Origin: Flavobacteriaceae bacterium
Lineage (GTDB): Bacteria; Bacteroidota; Bacteroidia; Flavobacteriales; Flavobacteriaceae
NCBI GenBank assembly: GCA_018646605.1
Contig: JABGUL010000039.1
Location: 35,147 to 99,146, forward strand
Direction of reading: 5' to 3'
Length of the DNA stretch: 64,000 bases
The notes under the pieces were generated by a model. It had not been told where the DNA came from. It searched no databases and was given only the letters and a program-made list of their open reading frames with translations. Both the position numbers and the translations under genes were made by a program. The stretch's first letter is position 1. Each line of letters begins with the position of its first letter. Below are positions 8,948-17,571 of this stretch, piece after piece.

Positions 8948-8963
8948 TGTCTAATTTTAGACA
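8948..8963. promoter_or_regulatory. 16-bp palindrome between divergent sugar-oxidation units
   Basis: TGTCTAATTTTAGACA has two perfect 7-base arms around TT. It lies in the 127-base divergent region, just upstream of where the -33 element of the leftward GMC promoter should be and 32 bases before the rightward start at 8996. It could be an operator serving both directions; no regulator gene is encoded in the locus. Confidence 0.4.
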
Positions 8964-8995
8964 TATAATTTCTGTTAAAGTTTAAATCAAACCAA

Positions 8996-9970
8996 ATGAA
9001 ACAAAATAAATTTATCAAGTCAATTGGACTCATCGTACTCGCTATTACAGTTCTCAACAGTGTTGTAGCCTGCAAAAATATTCCAAAAAAAAAAGTTGAA
9101 AATAAAACTCCCTTTTTCAAACTTTCTTTAGCGCAATGGTCATTTCATCGTGCTTTTCGTTCTGGGGACACTTCTCCTTATGAATTTGCAAAAATGGCTC
9201 ATGAATTAGGTTTTGAAGGATTAGAATATGTAAGTGCACTCTATCCAGATGTCATGAACAGTGAAGACAAACCAGCAGCAATACAAAATTTCGTTTCTAG
9301 AAATAATGCCCATGCAGCAGAATATAAAATGCAAAATGTATTAATTATGGTTGACTCTGAAGGAGATTTATCAAGCTCCAATGAAGAAGCGAGAATGACA
9401 GCCATTGAAAATCATAAGCTATGGATCAAGGCAGCTCATGACATGAAATGTACTTCGGTTCGCTTGAATCTTTATGGGGAAAAAGATCCTGATAAATGGA
9501 TTGAAAATTCAATCAAAAGTTTGGCTGTGTTGAGCGATTATGCAGCACCACTTAACATTAATGTGATTGTAGAAAATCATGGGCGAATTACTTCAAATGT
9601 TCCTCTTTTGATGCAAGCTATCAATGGTTCTCAAAAATCTAATTGTGGAACCCTCCCTGATTTTGGAAATTTCTGTATTGCAGAAGAAGGATACGGTTCT
9701 GTATTTGATGGCAGTTGTAAAGAAATTTATGATTTCTACAAAGGAGTCACTGAGATGATGCCTAGAGCCTTTGGGGTGAGTGCTAAATCAAACGACTTTG
9801 ATGCCGAAGGAAATGAAACCACTCTTGACTTCATGAAACTTATGACCATTGTTAAAGAAGCAGGGTATACCGGATTTGTGGGAGTAGAATATGAAGGATT
9901 TCGTCTTTCTGAAAAAGAAGGAATAATTGCTACTAAAAAATTATTGGAAACGATCGGTGCTAAACTTTAG
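8996..9970 (+). CDS. Lipoprotein sugar phosphate isomerase/epimerase-like TIM barrel
   Basis: 324-residue AP-endonuclease-2 (xylose isomerase-like) TIM barrel with an export signal. The N-terminal hydrophobic stretch ends in VVAC (residues 25-28), a lipobox, so it should be a membrane-anchored periplasmic protein. Barrel segments include ELGFEGLEYVS, NVIVENHGRIT, GTLPDFGNFC and the C-terminal GFVGVEYEG, placing likely metal-binding Glu, Asp and Glu residues at strand ends. Family members isomerise, epimerise or cleave keto-sugars; export fits action on 3-keto-glycosides made in the periplasm. First of five rightward genes; the MFS gene starts three bases after it. Confidence 0.8.
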   Translation: MKQNKFIKSIGLIVLAITVLNSVVACKNIPKKKVENKTPFFKLSLAQWSFHRAFRSGDTSPYEFAKMAHELGFEGLEYVSALYPDVMNSEDKPAAIQNFVSRNNAHAAEYKMQNVLIMVDSEGDLSSSNEEARMTAIENHKLWIKAAHDMKCTSVRLNLYGEKDPDKWIENSIKSLAVLSDYAAPLNINVIVENHGRITSNVPLLMQAINGSQKSNCGTLPDFGNFCIAEEGYGSVFDGSCKEIYDFYKGVTEMMPRAFGVSAKSNDFDAEGNETTLDFMKLMTIVKEAGYTGFVGVEYEGFRLSEKEGIIATKKLLETIGAKL

Positions 9971-9972
9971 TA

Positions 9973-11184
9973 ATGGTTTTAAAAACTAGGATTCAGCTCT
10001 CTTTTTTATTCTTTCTAGAATTTTTTATTTGGGGTGCTTGGTTTGTTACAATGGGTACTTTTCTTTCAAAAGAATTTAGTGCCAGCGGAGGACAACTTGC
10101 GATGGCATATGAAACCCAATCTATAGGTGCTATTATTGCCCCCTTCATTATTGGGCTAATTGCAGATCGGTATTTTGAAGCACAAAAAATTTTAGGCGTT
10201 TTACATCTTATGGGGAGTGGTCTGTTATATTTCGCTGCAAGTGCTGAAAGTTTCACCTTGTTTTATCCCTACATATTTATATATATGCTTTTATACATGC
10301 CGACTTTAGCTCTAGCAAATTCTGTAGCTTTCCATCAAATGAAAAACCCCTCAAAAGAGTTTGCACCAATTCGGGTTTTGGGAAGTTTAGGCTGGATTAT
10401 CGCAGGACTTACAATAGGTTATTTCGCTTGGGAGGGGAAAGCAGTTTTACAATACACTTTTTATATGGCTGCTACCGCATCACTTTTGATGGGTATTTTT
10501 AGTTTTACTTTACCAAAAACTCCACCTAAAGCAGATCGCCAAAAGAAAATTACATTGCGAGAAATTCTTGGTCTAGATGCTCTGGCGATGCTAAAAGATC
10601 GCGGTTTTCTGTTTTTCTTTATTGCCTCTATTTTAGTTTGTATTCCACTGGCGTTTTACTACCAGCATGCAAATCAATTTTTGAATGAGTTAGGAATGAA
10701 AGCTGCTGCTTCTAAAATGATTATGGGGCAAATTTCTGAAGTCCTATTTCTATTACTCCTCCCTATTTTCCTAAAAAGATATGGCGTCAAAAACGCACTG
10801 ATAGTAGGTATTTTAGCTTGGGGCTTACGCTATTTGTTATTTGCTTTTGGTAATGTTGGAGAACAAACCTGGATGCTCCTTTTTGGTATAATTCTGCATG
10901 GTGTTTGTTACGATTTCTTTTTTGTTTCTGGACAAATATATACTGATTTTAAAGCCGGAGAAAAATTCAAGAGTGCTGCGCAAGGACTAATCACTTTAGC
11001 CACCTATGGCGTTGGAATGCTCATTGGATTCAGATTTGCTGGATGGCTAACGGATCAATATGCCATAGAGGGTGGACATTTATGGAGAGAAATATGGGTT
11101 CAACCCGCAATTTTTTCTTTTATTGTACTTATTCTTTTTCTACTATTTTTTAAAAATGAAACCATTAAAATTAAAACACTATGA
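9973..11184 (+). CDS. MFS sugar/nucleoside permease (NupG-like)
   Basis: 403-residue inner-membrane permease with about twelve hydrophobic segments. The N-terminus (SFLFFLEFFIWGAWFVTMGT) and the GLIADRYF loop between TM2 and TM3 match the nucleoside:H+ symporter/NupG branch, which in Bacteroidota is often found beside Gfo/Idh and sugar-isomerase genes. Here it sits between a lipoprotein TIM barrel and a cytoplasmic oxidoreductase, so it probably carries the sugar released in the periplasm. Its TGA overlaps the next ATG as ATGA. Substrate is inferred from context only. Confidence 0.8.
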   Translation: MVLKTRIQLSFLFFLEFFIWGAWFVTMGTFLSKEFSASGGQLAMAYETQSIGAIIAPFIIGLIADRYFEAQKILGVLHLMGSGLLYFAASAESFTLFYPYIFIYMLLYMPTLALANSVAFHQMKNPSKEFAPIRVLGSLGWIIAGLTIGYFAWEGKAVLQYTFYMAATASLLMGIFSFTLPKTPPKADRQKKITLREILGLDALAMLKDRGFLFFFIASILVCIPLAFYYQHANQFLNELGMKAAASKMIMGQISEVLFLLLLPIFLKRYGVKNALIVGILAWGLRYLLFAFGNVGEQTWMLLFGIILHGVCYDFFFVSGQIYTDFKAGEKFKSAAQGLITLATYGVGMLIGFRFAGWLTDQYAIEGGHLWREIWVQPAIFSFIVLILFLLFFKNETIKIKTL

Positions 11185-12320
11185 GTAAAATAAGACTAGG
11201 CGTTCTAGGCGGTGGCGGAGACTCTCTTATTGGAGTTCTTCATCGGGTAGCTTCAAATATGTATGACCGTTATGAAATTACCGGGGGGGTCTTTAATCCC
11301 AATTATGAGGAAAATATAAAATTCGCCAAACACATTGGGGTAAATACAGATAGAGTCTATGTTGATTTTGATACTTTTATCGAAGAAGAAATTAAAAAAC
11401 CCGAAGGTGAGCGTATCGAAGTGGTATCCATTTTAACTCCCAATTTCCTTCATTTTCCTATGGCCAAAAAACTTTTGGAAAATGGCTTTAATGTCATTTG
11501 TGAAAAACCTATGACAACATCTTATGCAGAGGCAAAAGAATTAGAGACATTACAAAAAAAGCATAATGCAATTTTTGCTGTCACATACACTTATACAGGC
11601 TATCCTATGGTTCGTCATATGAAACATATGATTGCTGAGGGTGAAATAGGAGCCGTCCAAAAAGTAGACATACAATATTATCAAGGATGGATCAATCCGG
11701 TAATCCATGACCCAGAAGTACGTAAAACAGTATGGAGATTAGATCCTAAAAAAGCGGGGATCAGCTCATGTATTGGTGATATTGGAACCCATGCTTTTCA
11801 GATGGTTGAATATCTAACCGGACAAGAAGTCAAATCTGTTCTTGCCGATTTAAACAACTTGTATGAAGATAATACCCTGGACATTGACGGAACTATTTTA
11901 GTCCGTTTTTCTGACACCTTTAAAGGAGTATTAAGAGCGAGTCAGATTGCTACAGGTGAAGAAAATAATCTAACAGTCGCTATTTATGGAACAAAAGGAG
12001 CTTATAAATGGGAACAAGAAAATCCTAATTTTTTATATCATTTAAAAGACGATGAACCTCGACGCGTTATAAAACCAGGAAATGCCTATGTCTCTGATGT
12101 AGCTGCTGATGGAACAAAATTACCTGGAGGTCATCCCGAAGGAATTTTTGACGCTATGGGAAATATATACAAAGGGGTAGCAAAAGCCTTACGAGGAGAA
12201 ACCGCCTTTAAGGGTGAATTTCCTACAATGCACGAGGGAGTAAGAGGGATGCTATTTATTGAAAAAGTTGTTGAATCACATAAAAACGGAAATATATGGC
12301 AAAGCATGGAGAACGAATGA
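11181..12320 (+). CDS. Gfo/Idh/MocA-family oxidoreductase
   Basis: 379-residue NAD(P)-dependent sugar dehydrogenase without signal peptide, so cytoplasmic. The N-terminal Rossmann fold begins RLGVLGGGGDSLIG, a glycine-rich loop longer than the usual GxGxxG, and the family motif CEKPMTTS follows near residues 110-117. The catalytic region reads CIGDIGTHAFQM, with Asp and His in the usual spacing. In keto-sugar pathways such enzymes reduce the 3-keto group or oxidise C3. Overlaps genes on both sides by four bases (ATGA), indicating tight cotranslation within the operon. Confidence 0.85.
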   Translation: MSKIRLGVLGGGGDSLIGVLHRVASNMYDRYEITGGVFNPNYEENIKFAKHIGVNTDRVYVDFDTFIEEEIKKPEGERIEVVSILTPNFLHFPMAKKLLENGFNVICEKPMTTSYAEAKELETLQKKHNAIFAVTYTYTGYPMVRHMKHMIAEGEIGAVQKVDIQYYQGWINPVIHDPEVRKTVWRLDPKKAGISSCIGDIGTHAFQMVEYLTGQEVKSVLADLNNLYEDNTLDIDGTILVRFSDTFKGVLRASQIATGEENNLTVAIYGTKGAYKWEQENPNFLYHLKDDEPRRVIKPGNAYVSDVAADGTKLPGGHPEGIFDAMGNIYKGVAKALRGETAFKGEFPTMHEGVRGMLFIEKVVESHKNGNIWQSMENE

Positions 12321-13369
12321 AAACTATAAAAGGTCCTGGTATTTTTCTAGCACAATTCGTAGATAGCCAAGCACCCTTTAACAGTCTTGATGGTATGTGT
12401 AAGTGGGCAGCGGATTTAGGATACAGAGGTATCCAAATACCAACTTGGGAAACATTTCTAATTGACCTAGATAAAGCCGCAGAAAGTCAAACCTACTGTG
12501 ATGAATTAAAAGGAAAGATTAATTCTTATGGTTTAGAGATTACAGAACTTTCTACACATCTTCAGGGTCAGCTCGTGGCAGTTCATTCAGCCTATGATTT
12601 AATGTTTGACAACTTCGCCCCTGAACCCTTAAGAAAAAACCCTAAGGCAAGAACGGAATGGGCAATAGAAACGATGAAAAAAGCAGCTATTGCAAGTAAA
12701 CGCCTAGGACTAAAAACCCACGCCACCTTTTCAGGTGCCTTACTGTGGCATACTTGGCATCCTTGGCCTCAGAGACCCCAAGGACTTGTTGAGCTTGGCT
12801 TCGCTGAATTAGCAAAACGATGGAAACCTATTCTAGATGTCTTTGATGACAATGGTGTAGATGTATGTTATGAAATACATCCTGGAGAAGACTTACATGA
12901 TGGGGTCACTTTTGAGCGATTTTTAGAAGCTACAGGAAATCATAAACGAGTCAATATTTTGTATGATCCTAGCCATTTTGTTTTACAACAATTGGACTAT
13001 ATTGAATATATAGATCATTACCATCAATTCATTAAATCATTCCACGTGAAAGATTCAGAATTTAAACCTAATGGCAAAAAAGGAGCCTTTGGAGGATATG
13101 GAGATTGGATTGACCGCGCAGGTCGCTATCGCTCTCCAGGTGATGGACAGATTGATTTCAAAACTATCTTTACAAAACTAACAGAATATGGGTGTGATGT
13201 ATGGGCAGTAATGGAATGGGAGTGCTGCATCAAAAGTCCCGAGCAAGGCGCTAGAGAAGGAGCTTCATTTATCCAAAATCACATTATAGAAGCTACAGAA
13301 AAAACCTTTGATGATTTTGCCGGAGGTACTATCGACGAACAACACTTGCGTAACATATTAAACCTTTAA
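12317..13369 (+). CDS. Cytoplasmic sugar phosphate isomerase/epimerase (TIM barrel)
   Basis: 350-residue xylose isomerase-like TIM barrel. I use ATG 12317 because it makes an ATGA overlap with the upstream stop and has GGAG before it; an ATG 21 bases earlier would add seven unlikely residues. Likely metal-site segments are VCYEIHPGED, ILYDPSHFVLQ, SFHVKDSEF and VMEWECC, giving the Glu-Asp-His-Glu set of the family. No export signal, in contrast to the lipoprotein paralogue at 8996-9970. Probably isomerises or epimerises the keto-sugar after uptake. Eighteen bases separate it from the DUF1080 gene. Confidence 0.8.
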   Translation: MKTIKGPGIFLAQFVDSQAPFNSLDGMCKWAADLGYRGIQIPTWETFLIDLDKAAESQTYCDELKGKINSYGLEITELSTHLQGQLVAVHSAYDLMFDNFAPEPLRKNPKARTEWAIETMKKAAIASKRLGLKTHATFSGALLWHTWHPWPQRPQGLVELGFAELAKRWKPILDVFDDNGVDVCYEIHPGEDLHDGVTFERFLEATGNHKRVNILYDPSHFVLQQLDYIEYIDHYHQFIKSFHVKDSEFKPNGKKGAFGGYGDWIDRAGRYRSPGDGQIDFKTIFTKLTEYGCDVWAVMEWECCIKSPEQGAREGASFIQNHIIEATEKTFDDFAGGTIDEQHLRNILNL

Positions 13370-13387
13370 CACTTTAAACAAAACTTT

Positions 13388-14116
13388 ATGAAAAAAATAT
13401 TTTTAGCTCTATTGACACTTGGATTAATGACCGGTAGTGCACCACTAAAAGAAAAAACTGTACCCACAGTTGATGCAAAATGGGAATCACTATTCGATGG
13501 TGAAACTCTTAATGGTTGGCATCGTTTCAATCGTATGGGAGTTACCCCTATATGGACAGCCAAAGATGGAGTACTTACCTTTGATCCTGAACTGCTTCCC
13601 AAAGGAGATTATATTCATGATATTGTAACCGACAACACCTATAAAAGTTTTCAATTGTCAATAGAATGGAATATCTCTGAAGGAGGTAACAGTGGAATTT
13701 TTTGGGGAGTTCAAGAGGGAGAAAATCATAACAAACCCTATTCAACAGGTCCAGAAATCCAAGTATTAGATAACGAAAGACATCCTGATGCTAAAGCAAA
13801 TCCAAAATTTCACCAAGCAGGTGCACTATATGACATGGTTCAGCCTTCTAAAGATGTCTGTAAGCCCGCGGGTGAATGGAATCATGTGCTCCTTACAATA
13901 GACCATAATAAAAATGAAGGAAGTGTTGAGTTAAATGGTACTAAAATTGTTGAATTTCCATTAAGTGGAGAAGAATGGGACACTATGGTTGCCAACTCAA
14001 AATTCAATGATAAGTGTGACTTCAAGCGTTTTGGAAAAATGAAATCTGGTAAAATTGGTTTACAAGATCATGGCAACAAAGTGTCTTTTAGAAACATCAA
14101 AATTCGTAAACTTTAA
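13388..14116 (+). CDS. Exported DUF1080 protein (3-keto-glycoside hydrolase family)
   Basis: 242-residue protein of the DUF1080 (3-keto-disaccharide hydrolase) family, with a concanavalin-like jelly-roll fold. A signal peptide covers about residues 1-19 (cleavage near TGSA), so it is periplasmic. Family hallmarks are SLFDGETLNGWH, the LSIEWNISEGGNSGIFWG strand pair, GPEIQVLDNERHPD, GALYDM and the C-terminal GLQDHGNKVSFRNIKIR. Known members cleave 3-keto-glycosides after C3 oxidation. That is what the GMC dehydrogenase next door would supply, which is the strongest single argument for the locus function. Last gene of the rightward operon. Confidence 0.85.
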   Translation: MKKIFLALLTLGLMTGSAPLKEKTVPTVDAKWESLFDGETLNGWHRFNRMGVTPIWTAKDGVLTFDPELLPKGDYIHDIVTDNTYKSFQLSIEWNISEGGNSGIFWGVQEGENHNKPYSTGPEIQVLDNERHPDAKANPKFHQAGALYDMVQPSKDVCKPAGEWNHVLLTIDHNKNEGSVELNGTKIVEFPLSGEEWDTMVANSKFNDKCDFKRFGKMKSGKIGLQDHGNKVSFRNIKIRKL

Positions 14117-14126
14117 GTTATAAAAT

Positions 14127-14984
14127 ATGATCCTATCCATGACGGGTTTTGGTAAAACCGAAACCCAATGGGAAGATAAAAACCTCAGTGTTGAGATTCG
14201 TTCCTTAAATAGTAAAAATGCTGATATAAATCTAAGAACTCCCTCGTATTTAAGAGAAATGGATACGGAAATCCGAAAGCGTATCGCTCAACAATTGCAT
14301 CGAGGAAAAATAGACTTAAATATATTCATTGAATTTAATGGTCAAAATGCACCCTCAACAATTAATACCTCTGTTGTAAAATCTTATATCGGTCAGCTTA
14401 AAGAAATTGGAGACGTTTCTGAAAATGAAATGATGGCTATCGCCATGCGTTTACCTGATACCTTGTCCTCAGAACGAGAAACGTTACAAGAAGTTGAAAA
14501 AGAAGCGATTTTTAATCTATTAAACCAAGTCATAAAAGACATTGAAAGCTATAGAAGAGATGAAGGTAAGGCGCTTGAAAAGGATTTTTTGAAACGGATT
14601 GATCTCATTGAGGGACATCTCACATCTGTTATTAAAATTGATCCAGAGAGAAGTGATAAAATAGAACAAAAACTTCGTTCTGCACTAGACGATTTAAAAA
14701 TTGAAGTGGATACCAATCGTTTTGAACAAGAATTGATTTTTTATCTTGAAAAGTTTGACATTACCGAAGAAAAGGTTCGCCTTAAAAATCATTTAGACTA
14801 TTTTAAAGAAGTTATGAAGAATGATTTCCCTAATGGTAAAAAATTAGGCTTTATTGCTCAAGAAATGGGTCGCGAAATCAATACCATTGGATCAAAAGCG
14901 AATCATGCTGAACTGCAAAAAGTTGTTGTTCAAATGAAAGATGAATTGGAGAAAATAAAAGAACAACTATTAAACGTACTCTAA
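14127..14984 (+). CDS. yicC: YicC-family endoribonuclease
   Basis: 285-residue YicC/YloC protein, an RNase family member implicated in small-RNA decay. The family start MILSMTGFGKTE is present, as are the mid-protein REMDTEIRKRI and the C-terminal GKKLGFIAQEMGREINTIGSKANHAE block (residues about 231-256) of the DUF1732 domain. It precedes gmk by one base, the order usual in many bacteria. Ten bases separate it from the DUF1080 gene; no good TAnnTTTG box lies between, so read-through from the sugar operon is possible. Confidence 0.9.
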   Translation: MILSMTGFGKTETQWEDKNLSVEIRSLNSKNADINLRTPSYLREMDTEIRKRIAQQLHRGKIDLNIFIEFNGQNAPSTINTSVVKSYIGQLKEIGDVSENEMMAIAMRLPDTLSSERETLQEVEKEAIFNLLNQVIKDIESYRRDEGKALEKDFLKRIDLIEGHLTSVIKIDPERSDKIEQKLRSALDDLKIEVDTNRFEQELIFYLEKFDITEEKVRLKNHLDYFKEVMKNDFPNGKKLGFIAQEMGREINTIGSKANHAELQKVVVQMKDELEKIKEQLLNVL

Positions 14985-14985
14985 A

Positions 14986-15555
14986 TTGAATTCAGGGAAA
15001 CTCATCGTCTTTTCTGCCCCTTCAGGAAGTGGTAAAACCACTTTGGTTCACCATTTACTATCCCAAACCCTTCCTCTAGGATTTTCAATTTCTGCAACTT
15101 CAAGAAAACCACGCGGACAAGAAGAAGACGGGGTCGATTATTATTTTCTGAGCGCTTCTGAATTTCAGATGAAAATCGAAGAAAAAGCATTTTTGGAATA
15201 CGAAGAAGTATACCAAAACACTTTTTATGGGACGTATACATCAGAGCTGGAACGACTATGGGCAGAGGGAAAACAAGTTCTGTTTGACATTGATGTAGTG
15301 GGGGGAATAAACATTAAAAAGCAGTATCCAGATCAAACCCTTGCAATTTTTGTAAAACCTCCTTCTTTAAATGAACTTGAAGATCGCCTCAGAAAACGCG
15401 GAACTGATAGCGAAGAAAAAATTAAAGAGCGCTTGGAAAAAGCAAAAATAGAAATTGAATATGCCACGCAATTCGATTATTGTTTAATCAATGAAGACAT
15501 GGAAACTGCCAAGAAGGAAGTTGTTCAATTGGTTTCTGACTTCATAAATCCCTGA
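14986..15555 (+). CDS. gmk: Guanylate kinase
   Basis: Phosphorylates GMP to GDP in the cytoplasm. The 189-residue product has the P-loop FSAPSGSGKTTLV (8-20) and the GMP-binding segment SATSRKPRGQEEDGVDYYF, where the Arg, Tyr and Asp contacts are conserved. The DVVGGINIKKQYP stretch and the RLRKRGTDSEEKIKERL lid also fit. The start is TTG at 14986, one base after the yicC stop; no ATG is available upstream of the P-loop, so the rare start is likely real. Followed by nadD. Confidence 0.93.
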   Translation: MNSGKLIVFSAPSGSGKTTLVHHLLSQTLPLGFSISATSRKPRGQEEDGVDYYFLSASEFQMKIEEKAFLEYEEVYQNTFYGTYTSELERLWAEGKQVLFDIDVVGGINIKKQYPDQTLAIFVKPPSLNELEDRLRKRGTDSEEKIKERLEKAKIEIEYATQFDYCLINEDMETAKKEVVQLVSDFINP

Positions 15556-15563
15556 GGGATACC

Positions 15564-15571
15564 TACCTTTA
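15564..15571 (+). promoter_or_regulatory. -7 box candidate for nadD
   Basis: TACCTTTA, one base off TAnnTTTG, ends four bases before the nadD GTG. The geometry equals that at metB, thiL, dxs, polA and tag and would give a leaderless nadD message. Confidence 0.4.
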
Positions 15572-15575
15572 CCCT

Positions 15576-16157
15576 GTGAAAAAAATTGGTTTGTATTTTG
15601 GAACCTTTAATCCGATTCATAAAGGACATCTGGCTTTAGGTATATACTTTGCTGAGCAAACAGACCTCGACCAAGTTTGGTATGTAGTGAGTCCTCAAAA
15701 TCCTTTTAAAGTTGATGATTTGTTATTAGACGACCAACACCGTTTAAAAATGGTGCGCCTTGCATTAGAAGATGAGCCTAAGCTGACCGCTAGCGATATT
15801 GAATTCTCTCTTCCCAAACCCAATTATACCATCCATACTCTGGAACATTTAGTTCAAATCCATCCCGAACAACAATTTGTGCTATTGATGGGAGAGGATA
15901 ATCTTGTTCATTTTGATCGGTGGAAACATCATGAACGTATTTTAGAACGCGTTGAGGTTTATGTATACCCTAGACAACATGAGAGTTTTCCTCCTACAGC
16001 TTTATTAAATCATGAAAAAGTGAAATTAATAGATGCTCCCAAGCTTGAGTATACCTCTACTGCAGTAAGGGAAATCTTAAAAAAAGGGGGAAGTGTTGAA
16101 GCCTTTATCCCCAATGCCAGTTGGGTTTATATGGAGAAAAAGGGGTTTTATAAATAA
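15576..16157 (+). CDS. nadD: Nicotinate-nucleotide adenylyltransferase
   Basis: Adenylates nicotinate mononucleotide in NAD synthesis. The 193-residue product begins IGLYFGTFNPIHKGHLALG, with the nucleotidyltransferase GTFNPIHxGH motif at residues 9-18, and ends its catalytic part with YTSTAVREILKKGGSV, the family ISSTxIR-type motif. The start is GTG at 15576. It follows gmk by 20 bases and may also have its own -7 box immediately upstream. Identity is firm. Confidence 0.92.
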   Translation: MKKIGLYFGTFNPIHKGHLALGIYFAEQTDLDQVWYVVSPQNPFKVDDLLLDDQHRLKMVRLALEDEPKLTASDIEFSLPKPNYTIHTLEHLVQIHPEQQFVLLMGEDNLVHFDRWKHHERILERVEVYVYPRQHESFPPTALLNHEKVKLIDAPKLEYTSTAVREILKKGGSVEAFIPNASWVYMEKKGFYK

Positions 16158-16220
16158 AACATGTAACCTAAAAGTTGTCGTGTAAGATTATTTATTTGAT
16201 CTTTTTAGGACATAAATAAT

Positions 16221-16239
16221 AGTTTTAGAGCTTAAAACT
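16221..16239. other. Intergenic hairpin after nadD
   Basis: AGTTTTA-GAGCT-TAAAACT forms a 7-base stem in the 135-base gap between the convergent nadD and glycosyltransferase genes. No T-run follows, so it is not a standard terminator. Nothing else is seen in this gap apart from the glycosyltransferase terminator. Confidence 0.3.
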
Positions 16240-16274
16240 CAATTCTAATCAAAATGAGCTGCTAAAATCTCCTA

Positions 16275-16304
16275 CAAAAAAAGAATGAATGTTCACCCGT
16301 TCAT
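16275..16304 (-). terminator. Terminator of the SUF-glycosyltransferase unit
   Basis: On the minus strand ATGAACG-GGTGAA-CATTCAT forms a 7-base stem with one G-T pair, followed by TCTTTTTTT. The glycosyltransferase stop codon (16293-16295) falls in the loop. Confidence 0.55.
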
Positions 16305-17570
16305 GATTTCTTCCACCAAACGTTTTGTTAAACCCTCTCGACTCCAACGCTCTATGTTGGGAAAACTATTTTGAAGATGATCTTTTTGAGAGGCTACCTG
16401 TTCAATAAATTCTAAAATACCTTGATTATCTTGGGCTTCCAACATCTTGGCTGCTGACCCTTGGGCTATAAATTTTCCAGCTTCAGAATTTGGATCACCT
16501 ATTGAGAGTACCGGGACTTCAGTCGCTATATATTCTAGAATTTTTCCTGATATCATTTGTGTATGTGCGCCTTCAAAAATAAAATTGAGGAGAAGGTGGG
16601 CGCTTTTCATAAGTTGTATGGCCTCTCGATGGGGGATGTATCCATGAAAAATAAGTTCAATTTTAGGATATTTTAAACGTATTCCTTCAACAATCTCTTG
16701 ATTAATATTACCTGCAAGAGATAATCGTACAGGAGCCTTTAGGTTACTTAAAATCCGAAGTACAGATTCATAATCTTGATTTTGTGTCAATAAGCCCGTG
16801 TATACCACGTGAAATACTTTTTTGGTTATTATCCTTTTAATTTCCTGAAATAACTTTGTATCATAGCCATTAGGAATTGAAATAAATTTTTGCCTTGGAG
16901 CTCTGACTCTAAGTTTATCGTGGAGTGCACCACCCACGGTAGTCAAAACACCATCGGCAGCTTGAAGTACTTTTTTTTCTAAAGCCAAATCTTTTTGAAT
17001 TGCATTTTTAGAACGATACATCTCACTATTATAAAAAATATCCGTCCAAGGATCTCTAAAGTCTACCCACCATTTTACATCAAATTGTTCTTTGAGTTGA
17101 AGTCCCGCCAAATGAGTAGAGTGTGGAGGTCCTGTGGTAACTAAATACGATATTGTTTCCTCTTTTAAGACCTTTTGAGCTGCTTTTATAGCAAACGGAA
17201 TCCAACCTTTTCGTGCATCGGGAATAAAAAAGTTTCCTCGAACAAAGGCCGCAAATTTCCCTAAAGCACTTTTTCGTTTGACTTCACCTTGAGGAATTCC
17301 TTTTTGGGAACTGCCAGTAGTCAAAAGGGAATACCAGCGTAATGGCTCCCTTGTGGTTGTTTTAATTATATGAATATCTTCAACTTCTTCCAACAAACTT
17401 TTATCCCAAACTGCATAGGAAGCTTTTCCTTCGTCAACTGTTATTACAATGGGATCCCATCCCAACTGTTTTAGGTATTTGGCAAAATACATCCAACGCT
17501 GAACTCCAGAACCTCCAGCGGGAGGCCAATAGTAAGAAATAATCAAGATTTTTTGTGTGGGTATTTTCAC
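16293..17570 (-). CDS. Glycosyltransferase (GT-B, group 4-like)
   Basis: 425-residue cytoplasmic glycosyltransferase. I choose GTG 17570, one base after the DUF2480 stop; the ATG at 17636 would overlap that gene by 65 bases and add an unlikely leader before the first Rossmann strand (KILIISYYWPPAGGSGVQRW). The GT4-type acceptor loop PPAGGSGVQR, a central VVYTGLLTQNQDYESVL start of the second Rossmann domain and the C-terminal SGKILEYIATEVPVL nucleotide-sugar site are visible. Acceptor unknown; probably surface polysaccharide. Cotranscription with the SUF genes looks incidental. Confidence 0.85.
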   Translation of the reverse strand: MKIPTQKILIISYYWPPAGGSGVQRWMYFAKYLKQLGWDPIVITVDEGKASYAVWDKSLLEEVEDIHIIKTTTREPLRWYSLLTTGSSQKGIPQGEVKRKSALGKFAAFVRGNFFIPDARKGWIPFAIKAAQKVLKEETISYLVTTGPPHSTHLAGLQLKEQFDVKWWVDFRDPWTDIFYNSEMYRSKNAIQKDLALEKKVLQAADGVLTTVGGALHDKLRVRAPRQKFISIPNGYDTKLFQEIKRIITKKVFHVVYTGLLTQNQDYESVLRILSNLKAPVRLSLAGNINQEIVEGIRLKYPKIELIFHGYIPHREAIQLMKSAHLLLNFIFEGAHTQMISGKILEYIATEVPVLSIGDPNSEAGKFIAQGSAAKMLEAQDNQGILEFIEQVASQKDHLQNSFPNIERWSREGLTKRLVEEIMNG

Positions 17571-17571
17571 C

